From assembly GCA_000720845.1 (NCBI GenBank), contig JODU01000015.1, positions 248,001 to 312,000 on the forward strand: 64,000 nt of DNA, read 5' to 3'. Shown here piece after piece: positions 8,664-16,818 of this stretch (positions are counted from its first letter, which is position 1; each line of letters opens with the position of its first letter). The notes beneath the pieces were generated by a model. The model was not told the DNA's origin. It saw only the letters and a program-made list of their open reading frames with translations, and made no database searches. The position numbers were made by a program, and so were the translations under genes. The stretch comes from Kitasatospora aureofaciens (GTDB lineage: Bacteria > Actinomycetota > Actinomycetes > Streptomycetales > Streptomycetaceae).

Positions 8664-11441
8664 ATGAAGCAGCAGGGTGTGCACCCCGAGGACGCCGAGG
8701 GCACCTCTGACGCTTCCTCGCGCGCGGACACCGCGGACGCGGACGACCAGGAGACCGGCGAGCGGGCGGCCGAGGGCCCGTCGGCGACGGCCGCCGACCC
8801 CGACGACGTGGCGCACATCGACGAGGTCGAGGGCGACGAACCGCTGCTCCCCGCGCGCGTGCACCGCCCCTCCGACCTGGTGCGCCTCCTGGTGGGCGTA
8901 CTTGCCGTCGCCGTACTGCTGGCCATCGCCGCCTTCGCGCACGGCACCACGTCGGGCCTCGAACAGGACATCAACAAGGGCACCGGTCAGGCTCCCGACC
9001 TGCTCATCAAGATCGCGGGACTGGCCTCCAGCATCGCGATCCTCCTGGTGCCCGTCGCGTTCGCGATCGAGAGGCTGATCAAACGGGACGGGCTGCGGAT
9101 CGCCGACGGCGTACTGGCGGCCGTCCTGGCGCACGGAGTGACCCTCGCCACCGACCTGTGGGTCGCCAAGGCCGCCCCCGGCTCCATCCAGGAGGCCCTC
9201 ACCCAGCCGTCTCCAGGTGACATCCACGCGCTGACCGACCCCGTGCACGGCTACCTCGCCCCGGTCATCGCGTACATGACGGCCGTCGGCATGTCCCGCA
9301 GACCCCGCTGGCGCGCGGTGCTGTGGATCGTGCTGCTCCTCGACGCCTTCTCGATGCTCGTCACCGGTTACACGACGCCGTTCTCGATCATCCTGACCGT
9401 CCTCATCGGCTGGACCGTCGCCTACGGCACCCTGTACGCCGTCGGCTCCCCCAACGTGCGCCCCACCGGCCGGACGCTGATGGCGGGCCTGCGGCACGTC
9501 GGCTTCCGGCCGGTGACCGCCGCCCGGCAGGAAGCCCCGTCCGACAGCGTCGAGACCGGCGACCGCGGCCGCCGCTACTTCGTCACCCTGGAGGACGGCC
9601 GGCCGCTCGACGTGACGGTGGTGGACCGCGAGCAGCAGGCGCAGGGCTTCTTCTACCGCGCGTGGCGCAACCTGACGCTGCGCGGCTTCGCCACCCGCAG
9701 CAGCCTCCCCTCCCTGCGCCAGGCGCTGGAGCAGGAGGCTCTGCTCGCCTACGCGGCCATCGCGGCCGGTGCCAACGCCCCCAAGCTGATCGCGACGTCC
9801 GAGCTGGGTCCCGACGCCGTGATGCTCGTCTACGAGCACACCGGCGGGCGCTCCCTGGACTCACTGGCGGACGAGGAGATCACCGACGACCTGCTGCGCG
9901 AGACCTGGGAGCAGGTGCGGGCGCTGCAGTCCCGGCGCATCGCGCACCGCAGGCTGGTGGGCGACGCGATCCTGGTGGATCGTTCCGGCACGGTGATCAT
10001 CACCGACCTGCGCATCGGCGAGATCGCCGCCGGCGACCTGCTGCTGCGCATGGACATCTCCCAGCTCCTGGTGACGCTCGGCCTGCGGGTCGGCGCCGAA
10101 CGCGCGGTCGCGTCGGCGGTGGGTGTCCTCGGCCCCGACACGGTGGCGGACTGCCTGCCCATGCTTCAGCCCATCGCGCTCAGCCGCTCCACGCGCGCGA
10201 CCCTGCGCAGACTGGCGCGGGAACGGGCCCAGCGCGAGCGCGAGGCGGTGCTGGAGTCGTCCCGGCAGGCCAAGCTGGCCCGCGCGGAGGCGGCCGGACA
10301 CGACGCCACAAGTCACACGTCGCAGCAGACCGACAAGGCCACCCAGACCGACAAACCGGACAAGAAGGCCGTACGTGCCGAGCAGCGGGCCGAGAAGCGG
10401 GCCGTGGACGAGGCCATCGAGGAGGCGCGCGAGGAGGACCTGCTCACCCAGATCCGCCACGCGGTGCTGCGCATCAGGCCGCAGGCCCCCGTCGAGCCGG
10501 CCCGGCTGGAGCGAGTGCGGCCGCGCACGCTGATCAGCTTCATCGCCGGTGCGATCGGCGCCTACTTCCTGCTGACGCAGCTCACCCACATCGAGTTCGG
10601 CCCCCTGATCTCGAACGCCCAGTGGGGCTGGGTGGCGGCGGCCGTGCTGTTCTCGGCGGCGAGCTACGTCGCGGCGGCGATGTCGCTGCTGGGGTTCGTG
10701 CCCGAGAGAGTGCCGTTCCTGCGGACCGTGGCCGCGCAGGTCGCCGGGTCGTTCGTGAAGATCGTCGCGCCCGCCGCGGTCGGCGGCGTCGCCCTGAACA
10801 CCCGCTTCCTGCAACGCGCGGGCGTGCGCCCCGGGCTCGCGGTGGCGAGTGTCGGCGCGTCCCAGCTGTTCGGGCTGGGCTGCCACATCCTGATGCTGCT
10901 CTCCTTCGGCTATCTGACCGGGACCGAGAAGACGCCGTCGCTGTCGCCGTCCAGGACGGTCATCGCCGGTCTGCTGACCGTGGCGGTCCTGGTGCTCGTG
11001 GTGACGTCGGTGCCGTTCCTGCGCAAATTCGTCGTCACGCGCGTGCGGTCGCTCTTCGCCGGGGTCGTGCCGCGCATGCTGGACGTGCTGCAGCGGCCGC
11101 AGAAGCTGATCACCGGCATCGGCGGCATGCTGCTGCTCACGGCCTGTTTCGTGATGTGCCTGGACGCCTCGATCCGCGCCTTCGGCGACGACTCCTCGTC
11201 GATCAGTCTGGCGAGCGTCGCGGTCGTCTTCCTCGCGGGCAACGCCCTGGGGTCCGCCGCGCCGACGCCGGGCGGTGTGGGCGCGGTGGAGGCGACGCTG
11301 ACGGTCGGTCTGATCGCCGTCGGCCTCCCCAAGGAGGTGGCCGCGCCCGCGGTGCTGCTCTACCGGCTGCTCACCCTGTGGTTGCCGGTGCTGCCGGGCT
11401 GGCTGGTCTTCAACCACCTCACGCGCAAAGAGGCCCTGTAA
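8664..11441 (+). CDS. Kinase-like/MprF-type integral membrane fusion protein
   Basis: A 925-residue membrane protein in three parts. Residues 1-75 are acidic and hydrophilic. About 75-260 contain several membrane segments. About 300-500 resemble a protein-kinase-like/aminoglycoside phosphotransferase fold, with MLVYEHTGGRSLDSL and VITDLRIGEIAAGD in the positions of a hinge and a degenerate Asp-containing loop. A charged, coiled-coil-like Lys/Glu/Ala/Arg-rich linker follows (about 510-600), then a C-terminal polytopic domain beginning PRTLISFIAGAIGAYFLL that matches the lysylphosphatidylglycerol synthase/flippase membrane region (UPF0104). There is no tRNA-dependent synthase domain, so lipid aminoacylation is not supported; transport or sensing is more likely. 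The ATG at 8664 is preferred over the in-frame GTG at 8640 because AGAAGAG lies just upstream. Family well supported, function unknown. Confidence 0.8.
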   Translation: MKQQGVHPEDAEGTSDASSRADTADADDQETGERAAEGPSATAADPDDVAHIDEVEGDEPLLPARVHRPSDLVRLLVGVLAVAVLLAIAAFAHGTTSGLEQDINKGTGQAPDLLIKIAGLASSIAILLVPVAFAIERLIKRDGLRIADGVLAAVLAHGVTLATDLWVAKAAPGSIQEALTQPSPGDIHALTDPVHGYLAPVIAYMTAVGMSRRPRWRAVLWIVLLLDAFSMLVTGYTTPFSIILTVLIGWTVAYGTLYAVGSPNVRPTGRTLMAGLRHVGFRPVTAARQEAPSDSVETGDRGRRYFVTLEDGRPLDVTVVDREQQAQGFFYRAWRNLTLRGFATRSSLPSLRQALEQEALLAYAAIAAGANAPKLIATSELGPDAVMLVYEHTGGRSLDSLADEEITDDLLRETWEQVRALQSRRIAHRRLVGDAILVDRSGTVIITDLRIGEIAAGDLLLRMDISQLLVTLGLRVGAERAVASAVGVLGPDTVADCLPMLQPIALSRSTRATLRRLARERAQREREAVLESSRQAKLARAEAAGHDATSHTSQQTDKATQTDKPDKKAVRAEQRAEKRAVDEAIEEAREEDLLTQIRHAVLRIRPQAPVEPARLERVRPRTLISFIAGAIGAYFLLTQLTHIEFGPLISNAQWGWVAAAVLFSAASYVAAAMSLLGFVPERVPFLRTVAAQVAGSFVKIVAPAAVGGVALNTRFLQRAGVRPGLAVASVGASQLFGLGCHILMLLSFGYLTGTEKTPSLSPSRTVIAGLLTVAVLVLVVTSVPFLRKFVVTRVRSLFAGVVPRMLDVLQRPQKLITGIGGMLLLTACFVMCLDASIRAFGDDSSSISLASVAVVFLAGNALGSAAPTPGGVGAVEATLTVGLIAVGLPKEVAAPAVLLYRLLTLWLPVLPGWLVFNHLTRKEAL

Positions 11442-11521
11442 CCGGACACGGGAAGGGTGCTCCGTACCCCGTACGGCCCTGGCCCCGAGCATGTGCTCCC
11501 GCGCGACCGCACGATGGACGC

Positions 11522-13072
11522 ATGCCGAATGCCTCCCGGCTGCGCGCCGCCACCCTGACCGCCACCGCACTCGTGCTGTCCGTTCTGCTGGCGGGCTGCG
11601 GCGGCGGGTCGCAGGAGGACGACGAGGACCTGACGGGCCAGCATCTGGACTGGAAGGACTGCCCGGCACCGTCCGAGGCCGAGGGCGGCGGCGCGGCCCC
11701 CTCGCCGCTGCCGGGCGGCGACGAGTGGCAGTGCGCCACCATGAAGGCCCCACTCGACTGGGACGACCCCGAGGGCGACACGATCGGCCTCGCGCTGATC
11801 CGCGCCGAGGCCGACGGCGCGGCGGACCGGCGGATCGGCTCGCTCGTCTTCAACTTCGGCGGGCCCGGCGGGTCCGGTGTCACCACCCTGCCCGCGTTCG
11901 GCCAGGACTACGCGAAGCTGCGCACCCGCTACGACCTGGTCAGCTTCGATCCGCGCGGCGTCGGCCGCAGCGACCCCGTCCAGTGCCTGGACGACAAGCA
12001 GCTGGACACCTATTTCCAGCAGGACGCCACCCCCGACGACCAGGCCGAGCGCACCGCGCTGGTGGACAACACGGAGAAGTTCAACGGGGCCTGCGAGAAG
12101 CACTCGAAGAAGATCCTTCCGCATGTGCGCACGACCGACGCCGCCCGCGACATGGACCTGATGCGCCAGGTCCTCGGCGACGCGAAGCTGTACTACTTCG
12201 GCATCTCCTACGGCACCGAACTCGGCGGCGTCTACGCCCACCTCTTCCCCGAGCACGTGGGCCGGGCCGTGTTCGACGCCGTCGTCGACCCGACGCAGAA
12301 CGCGGAACAGAGCTCGCTCGGTCAGGCCGAGGGGTTCCAGCTGGCACTCGACAACTTCGCCGAGGACTGTGTGTCGAAGGCCGAGGACTGTCCCATCGGG
12401 GACACGGCCGAGGACGTCAAGGCGCGCATCGCCCGGCTGCTGAAGGACCTCGACCGCAAACCGATCCCCGGGGTCTTCCCCCGCGAACTCACCGAGACCG
12501 CCGCGACCGGCGGCATCGCCCAGGCGCTGTACTCGAAGGACTTCTGGGAGTACCTCACCGAGGGCCTGGAGCAGGCGTACAACGGGGACGGGCGGCTCCT
12601 CATGGTGCTGTCGGACTCCTTGAACGGCCGCAACGAGGACGGCGAGTACAGCAACATCACCGCGGCGAACGTCGCCATCAACTGCGCCGACGACAAACCC
12701 CGGTACGACTCCGCGTACGTGCAGGGCAAGCTGCCCGAGTTCCGGGACGCCTCCCCGGTGTTCGGCGACTACCTCGGCTGGTCCATGCTCAGCTGCACCG
12801 ACTGGCCGGTCGCCGGAGCCGCCGCCCATCCGGACGTCAGCGCCCCGGGCGCGGCGCCGATCCTGGTGATCGGCAACACCGGCGATCCCGCGACGCCGTA
12901 CGAGGGCGCCGGGAGGATGGTGGACGCCCTCGGCAAGGGCGTCGGAGTGGAACTGACCTACAAGGGCCAGGGACACGGCGCCTACGACAGCAAGAACCGG
13001 TGCGTGCAGGACGCGGTGCACGGCTATCTGCTCGACGGCAGGCCACCGGCGGCCAAAACGGTGTGCTCCTGA
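11522..13072 (+). CDS. SlpD/SlpE-like lipoprotein tripeptidyl aminopeptidase (copy 1)
   Basis: A 516-residue exported alpha/beta-hydrolase peptidase of the S33 (Tap) family. The N-terminus is a lipoprotein signal with lipobox LAGC (Cys26), so it should be anchored outside the membrane. The oxyanion segment FNFGGPGGSG, the nucleophile elbow GISYGTELGG, the acid in NTGDPATPYEGA and the His in GQGHGAY are all present. Streptomyces lividans SlpD and SlpE are mycelium-associated proteases of this type that release N-terminal tripeptides; this gene and the next are a tandem pair of that kind. The start ATG at 11522 directly begins the signal peptide; its SD is weak. It is separated by 80 bp from the preceding membrane-protein gene. 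Confidence 0.88.
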   Translation: MPNASRLRAATLTATALVLSVLLAGCGGGSQEDDEDLTGQHLDWKDCPAPSEAEGGGAAPSPLPGGDEWQCATMKAPLDWDDPEGDTIGLALIRAEADGAADRRIGSLVFNFGGPGGSGVTTLPAFGQDYAKLRTRYDLVSFDPRGVGRSDPVQCLDDKQLDTYFQQDATPDDQAERTALVDNTEKFNGACEKHSKKILPHVRTTDAARDMDLMRQVLGDAKLYYFGISYGTELGGVYAHLFPEHVGRAVFDAVVDPTQNAEQSSLGQAEGFQLALDNFAEDCVSKAEDCPIGDTAEDVKARIARLLKDLDRKPIPGVFPRELTETAATGGIAQALYSKDFWEYLTEGLEQAYNGDGRLLMVLSDSLNGRNEDGEYSNITAANVAINCADDKPRYDSAYVQGKLPEFRDASPVFGDYLGWSMLSCTDWPVAGAAAHPDVSAPGAAPILVIGNTGDPATPYEGAGRMVDALGKGVGVELTYKGQGHGAYDSKNRCVQDAVHGYLLDGRPPAAKTVCS

Positions 13073-13213
13073 CCGCGGCCGGCTCCACAGGTCGGGCGAA
13101 GGGGCAGGTCAGAGCGTTATCCACAGGCGTCGGCGGGTGCTGCCTGATCCACCTACCATGGCAGGAACGCCATCCGCCGCACGGCGCGGACGGCTTGCCA
13201 GGGGGGAGAGGAC

Positions 13214-14755
13214 ATGGCGCGTCTCGTCCGGTGGACGGCTCTGACGGCCGCCGCCGCGCTGCTGACGGCGGGCTGCAGCGGCGGCTCGTCCGACGAGGAC
13301 AAGGACGACGGGGGCAGGAGCAGCGCGGCACCTTCGGCGGCGGCCCCGTCCGGAGTGCCGGAAGCGCTGGCGTCCCAGACGCTGGACTGGGCCCGGTGCA
13401 AGGGCACCGACGACGCCCCGGCTCCGGACGGAGACTGGCGGTGCGCCACGCTCAAGGCACCGCTGGACTGGTCCGACCCGGACGGCGAGACGATCGATCT
13501 CGCGCTGATCCGGTCCAGGGCGAGCGGGGACGACCGCATCGGCTCCCTGTTGTTCAACTTCGGCGGCCCCGGTGGTTCCGGCGTCTCCATGATGCCGTCC
13601 TACGCCGACACCGTCTCCTCCCTGCACGAGCGGTACGACCTGGTGAGCTGGGACCCGCGCGGGGTGGCCGCCAGCGAGGGCGTCCGCTGCCGCACCGACG
13701 AGGCGATCGAGGCCGCCGAGTCGGTGGACTCCACGCCGGACACCCCGGCCGAGGAGCAGGCCTACCTGAAGGACGCCGCGGACTTCGGCAAGGGCTGCGA
13801 GCAGGCCGCCGGCAAGCTCATGGAGCACGTCTCGACCACGGACACCGCCCGCGACATGGACCTGATGCGGCATGTGCTGGGCGACGAGAAGATGCACTAC
13901 TTCGGCATCTCCTACGGCACCGAACTCGGTGGCGTCTACGCCCACCTCTTCCCCGAGCACGTCGGGCGCGTGATCCTCGACGCCGTGGTGGACCCGGGCG
14001 CCGACACGATGGGCCACGCCGAGAACCAGGCCAGGGGCTTCCAGCGGGCACTGGACGACTACCTGGAGTCGACCGGGCAGGAGCCCGTTCAGGGGGCCCG
14101 GAAGATCGCCGACCTGCTGGAGCGCCTGGACGCGGAACCGCTGCCGACCTCTTCGCCGGGGCGGAAGCTCACGCAGACGCTCGCGCTCACCGGGATCGTG
14201 CTGCCGCTGTACAGCGAGAGCGGCTGGCCGGCCCTGACCAGTGCGCTGAAAGCCGCCGAGGAGGGAGACGGATCGGAGTTGCTGGCGCTCGCCGACGGCT
14301 ACAACGAGCGTGACCCCTCGGGGCGCTACGGCACGACGACCCACTCGCAGAGGGTCATATCGTGCCTGGACGACAAGCAGCGGCCGACCGTGGAGGAGAC
14401 CAAGAAGCTGCTGCCGAGGTTCGAGAGGGTCTCGCCCGTCTTCGGCGCCTTCCTCGGCTGGGACACCGCCGGATGGTGCCACGACTGGCCGGTGGCCGGC
14501 CAGCACGAGACGCCGGAGGTGAGCGCACCCGGCGCGGCCCCGATCCTGGTGGTCGGCAACACGGGCGACCCGGCCACGCCCTACGAGGGCGCCCGCAGGA
14601 TGGCGGACGAGCTGGGCAAGGACGTCGGCGTGGTGCTGACCTGGAAGGGCGAGGGACACGGCGCGTACGGGAGCGGGAGCGACTGCGTCGACTCCGCGGT
14701 GGACGCGTACCTGTTGAAGGGGACGGTGCCGAAGGACGGCAAGGTCTGCTCATGA
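13214..14755 (+). CDS. SlpD/SlpE-like lipoprotein tripeptidyl aminopeptidase (copy 2)
   Basis: A 513-residue paralogue of the preceding gene, with the same order of motifs: lipobox LTAGC (Cys21), FNFGGPGGSG, GISYGTELGGVYAHLFPEHV, NTGDPATPYEGA and GEGHGAYG. The long stretch around the nucleophile is nearly identical between copies, whereas the N-terminal third and the region before the Asp differ, which indicates tandem duplication followed by divergence. The start is supported by a GGGGGGAGAGG SD six bases upstream of ATG. A strong hairpin immediately follows the stop. The protein probably acts at the cell surface on short peptides. Assignment as SlpD versus SlpE cannot be made from sequence alone. 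Confidence 0.88.
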   Translation: MARLVRWTALTAAAALLTAGCSGGSSDEDKDDGGRSSAAPSAAAPSGVPEALASQTLDWARCKGTDDAPAPDGDWRCATLKAPLDWSDPDGETIDLALIRSRASGDDRIGSLLFNFGGPGGSGVSMMPSYADTVSSLHERYDLVSWDPRGVAASEGVRCRTDEAIEAAESVDSTPDTPAEEQAYLKDAADFGKGCEQAAGKLMEHVSTTDTARDMDLMRHVLGDEKMHYFGISYGTELGGVYAHLFPEHVGRVILDAVVDPGADTMGHAENQARGFQRALDDYLESTGQEPVQGARKIADLLERLDAEPLPTSSPGRKLTQTLALTGIVLPLYSESGWPALTSALKAAEEGDGSELLALADGYNERDPSGRYGTTTHSQRVISCLDDKQRPTVEETKKLLPRFERVSPVFGAFLGWDTAGWCHDWPVAGQHETPEVSAPGAAPILVVGNTGDPATPYEGARRMADELGKDVGVVLTWKGEGHGAYGSGSDCVDSAVDAYLLKGTVPKDGKVCS

Positions 14756-14758
14756 CGA

Positions 14759-14801
14759 CGGCGGGGGCTTCGGGCACCTGCGGTGCGCGAAACCCCCGCC
14801 G
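14759..14801. terminator. Convergent terminator between slp copy 2 and moeZ
   Basis: Inverted repeat with GGCGGGGG on the left and CCCCCGCC on the right, extended by near-complementary TTCG/CGAA and a 14-base loop. It starts 4 bp after the plus-strand stop and lies 26 bp beyond the minus-strand moeZ stop, so it can serve both genes. Confidence 0.75.
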
Positions 14802-14826
14802 TCCGGGAAGCGGTTCCGGGAGCCGG

Positions 14827-16005
14827 TCAGTAGACGGGCTTCTCCGGTTCGATCTGGTTGACCCAGCCGATCACGCCGCCGCCGACGTGGACGGCGTCCG
14901 AGAAGCCGGCGGACTTGAGGACCGCGAGGACTTCCGCACTGCGGACACCCGTCTTGCAGTTCAAGACGATCTTCTTGTCCTGCGGCAGGCTCTCCAGTGC
15001 CGAGCCCATGAGGAACTCGTTCTTCGGGATCAGCCGGGCGCCCGGGATGGAGACGATCTCGAACTCGTTCGGCTCGCGGACGTCGATGAGCTCGAGGTTC
15101 TCGCCGTCGTCGATCCACTCCTTGAGCTGCTTGGGAGTGATCGTGGAGTCGGCGGCGGCCGCCTGGGCCTCCTCGGACACGACGCCGCAGAAGGCCTCGT
15201 AGTCGATGAGCTCGGTGACGGTCGGGTTCTCGCCGCAGACCGCGCAGTTCGGGTCCTTGCGGACCTTCACCTGGCGGTAGGTCATCTCCAGGGCGTCGTA
15301 GATCATCAGGCGGCCGACCAGCGGCTCGCCGATGCCCGCGAGGAGCTTGATGGCCTCGTTGGTCTGGATGGAGCCGATGGACGCGCACAGCACGCCCAGC
15401 ACGCCGCCCTCGGCGCAGGAGGGGACCATGCCGGGGGGCGGGGGCTCCGGGTAGAGGCAGCGGTAGCAGGGACCGTGCTCGGACCAGAAGACGGAGGCCT
15501 GGCCGTCGAAGCGGTAGATCGAGCCCCAGACGTAGGGCTTGTTCAGCAGCACGCAGGCGTCGTTGACCAGGTAGCGGGTCGCGAAGTTGTCCGTGCCGTC
15601 GACGATCAGGTCGTACTGGCTGAAGATGTCCATCACGTTGTCGGCCTCGAGCCGCTCCTGGTGAAGGACCACGTCCACGTACGGGTTGATGCCCTTGATG
15701 GTGTCGCGGGCGGACTCGGCCTTGGAACGGCCGATGTCGGCCTGGCTGTGGATGACCTGACGCTGCAGGTTCGACTCGTCGACCTCGTCGAACTCCACGA
15801 TGCCGAGCGTGCCGACACCGGCTGCCGCCAGGTACATCAGGGTCGGCGAACCGAGGCCGCCCGCGCCCACGGCGAGCACCTTGGCGTTCTTCAGCCGCTT
15901 CTGCCCGTCCATCCCCACGTCGGGGATGATCAGGTGGCGGGAGTACCTGCGGACCTCGTCTACGGTGAGCTCGGCGGCCGGCTCGACCAGGGGTGGCAGC
16001 GACAC
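14827..16005 (-). CDS. moeZ: MoeZ: ThiF/MoeB-type adenylyltransferase with C-terminal rhodanese
   Basis: A 392-residue E1-like enzyme that adenylates the C-terminal Gly of small sulfur-carrier proteins (MoaD, ThiS, CysO type) and supplies sulfur through its rhodanese domain. The ATP-binding GAGGLGS is at residues 47-53, followed by DEVDESNLQRQ and the catalytic-region DGTDNFATRYL. Two zinc-type pairs, CYRC and CAVC, are present, and the rhodanese loop CKTGVRS carries the persulfide Cys (about 348). In Streptomyces one MoeZ serves several pathways, including molybdopterin, thioquinolobactin/BE-7585A-type secondary sulfur incorporation and cysteine synthesis (established knowledge). The GTG start at 16005 has GGAG nine bases upstream. 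It is transcribed in the same direction as the carbohydrate cassette that begins 63 bp upstream. Confidence 0.93.
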   Translation of the reverse strand: MSLPPLVEPAAELTVDEVRRYSRHLIIPDVGMDGQKRLKNAKVLAVGAGGLGSPTLMYLAAAGVGTLGIVEFDEVDESNLQRQVIHSQADIGRSKAESARDTIKGINPYVDVVLHQERLEADNVMDIFSQYDLIVDGTDNFATRYLVNDACVLLNKPYVWGSIYRFDGQASVFWSEHGPCYRCLYPEPPPPGMVPSCAEGGVLGVLCASIGSIQTNEAIKLLAGIGEPLVGRLMIYDALEMTYRQVKVRKDPNCAVCGENPTVTELIDYEAFCGVVSEEAQAAAADSTITPKQLKEWIDDGENLELIDVREPNEFEIVSIPGARLIPKNEFLMGSALESLPQDKKIVLNCKTGVRSAEVLAVLKSAGFSDAVHVGGGVIGWVNQIEPEKPVY

Positions 16006-16068
16006 GGGGACTCCGTTGGTCGGTCAGTAATTACGGTTGTTCTCCCGGTAACACTGCCACGGCCTTTT

Positions 16069-16818
16069 TCATTCCGAGACACCCGTCCCGACTCGCGAGA
16101 CGATTTCGTCCCAGTAGCCGGGCATCGTCTCCCAGGGGTCGGCCCGGCCGTCGCGGTCCGTGCGGTCGGTGAAGTAGATCGTCGCGGCACCCTGCCACCG
16201 GGCGATGCGCAGCGCTTCCTCCAGGTGTCCGCGCGGCAGGCCGTGCACGAAGTGGCAGAAGCGCTCAGGCGGATAGTCGGCGCTCCACTCGGCCGCCTGG
16301 GACCAGCGGTAGTCGGCCCAGGTGCCCGAGAAGGTGACGAGCTGGTCGGCGTTCTCGGCGTAGCCGGGACAGGGGTGGGTGCCGTGGCCGAGGACGATGT
16401 GGGCATCGTCACGGATCGTCCGCAGTGTGGTGACCGTACGGCGGACCTCGGGGAGGGCGGTCCGGTCGGACGGGCAGTGGGCGAGGAGGAATCCGTCGAC
16501 CTGGTACCAGTCGAGGTACCGGTGGGCGTCGGAGATCTGCTCGCCGAGGCTGCGGGCTCCGTACGCGGCGTCGAGATGGCCGAGGACGCGGACGCCCGCG
16601 TTGCGCAGGCGGCCGGCGGCCTCCAGGCACCGGGGGTCGGGCTGCGCCCCGGGACCGTTGGCGATGTTGAGGACGACCCAGTGGAGCGGGGTGCCGGGGC
16701 AGGTGAGGCCGGCCCACTCGTCGGGGGCGACGAGGGGGTGGGCCAGCCCCGGGACGCCGAGGCCGGTGCGGACACCGGTGCTCGCGGTGCCCGCCTTGGT
16801 ACTGGTCAGATACGGCAT
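16069..16818 (-). CDS. Spherulin-4-like (GH135-family-like) protein, catalytic residues atypical
   Basis: A 249-residue (beta/alpha)-barrel-type protein of the Spherulin-4 family. Family landmarks are PLHWVVLNIANGPG (about 45-58), GARSLGEQISDAHRYLDWY then VDGFLLAHC (about 90-112), and a well-kept C-terminus with IYFTDRTDRD and DPWETMPGYWDEIVSRV. Fungal Sph3 (GH135) hydrolyses alpha-1,4-GalNAc linkages in galactosaminogalactan. Here the position where the family has an Asp-Glu pair after the VDG-hydrophobic strand reads LLAHC, and the later FEG-like motif reads FSG, so the acidic catalytic residues I expect are missing. No signal peptide is visible, so it appears cytoplasmic as read. Its start overlaps the end of the epimerase gene by 13 bp, indicating translational coupling. 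It is the last gene of the cassette. Confidence 0.8.
   Translation of the reverse strand: MPYLTSTKAGTASTGVRTGLGVPGLAHPLVAPDEWAGLTCPGTPLHWVVLNIANGPGAQPDPRCLEAAGRLRNAGVRVLGHLDAAYGARSLGEQISDAHRYLDWYQVDGFLLAHCPSDRTALPEVRRTVTTLRTIRDDAHIVLGHGTHPCPGYAENADQLVTFSGTWADYRWSQAAEWSADYPPERFCHFVHGLPRGHLEEALRIARWQGAATIYFTDRTDRDGRADPWETMPGYWDEIVSRVGTGVSE

Noticed and set aside
9323..11521. Long plus-strand frame ahead of the first SlpD/E-like gene
   Set aside because: Only the part from 11522 carries a signal peptide and peptidase motifs. The upstream part is a frame-shifted reading of the membrane-protein gene.
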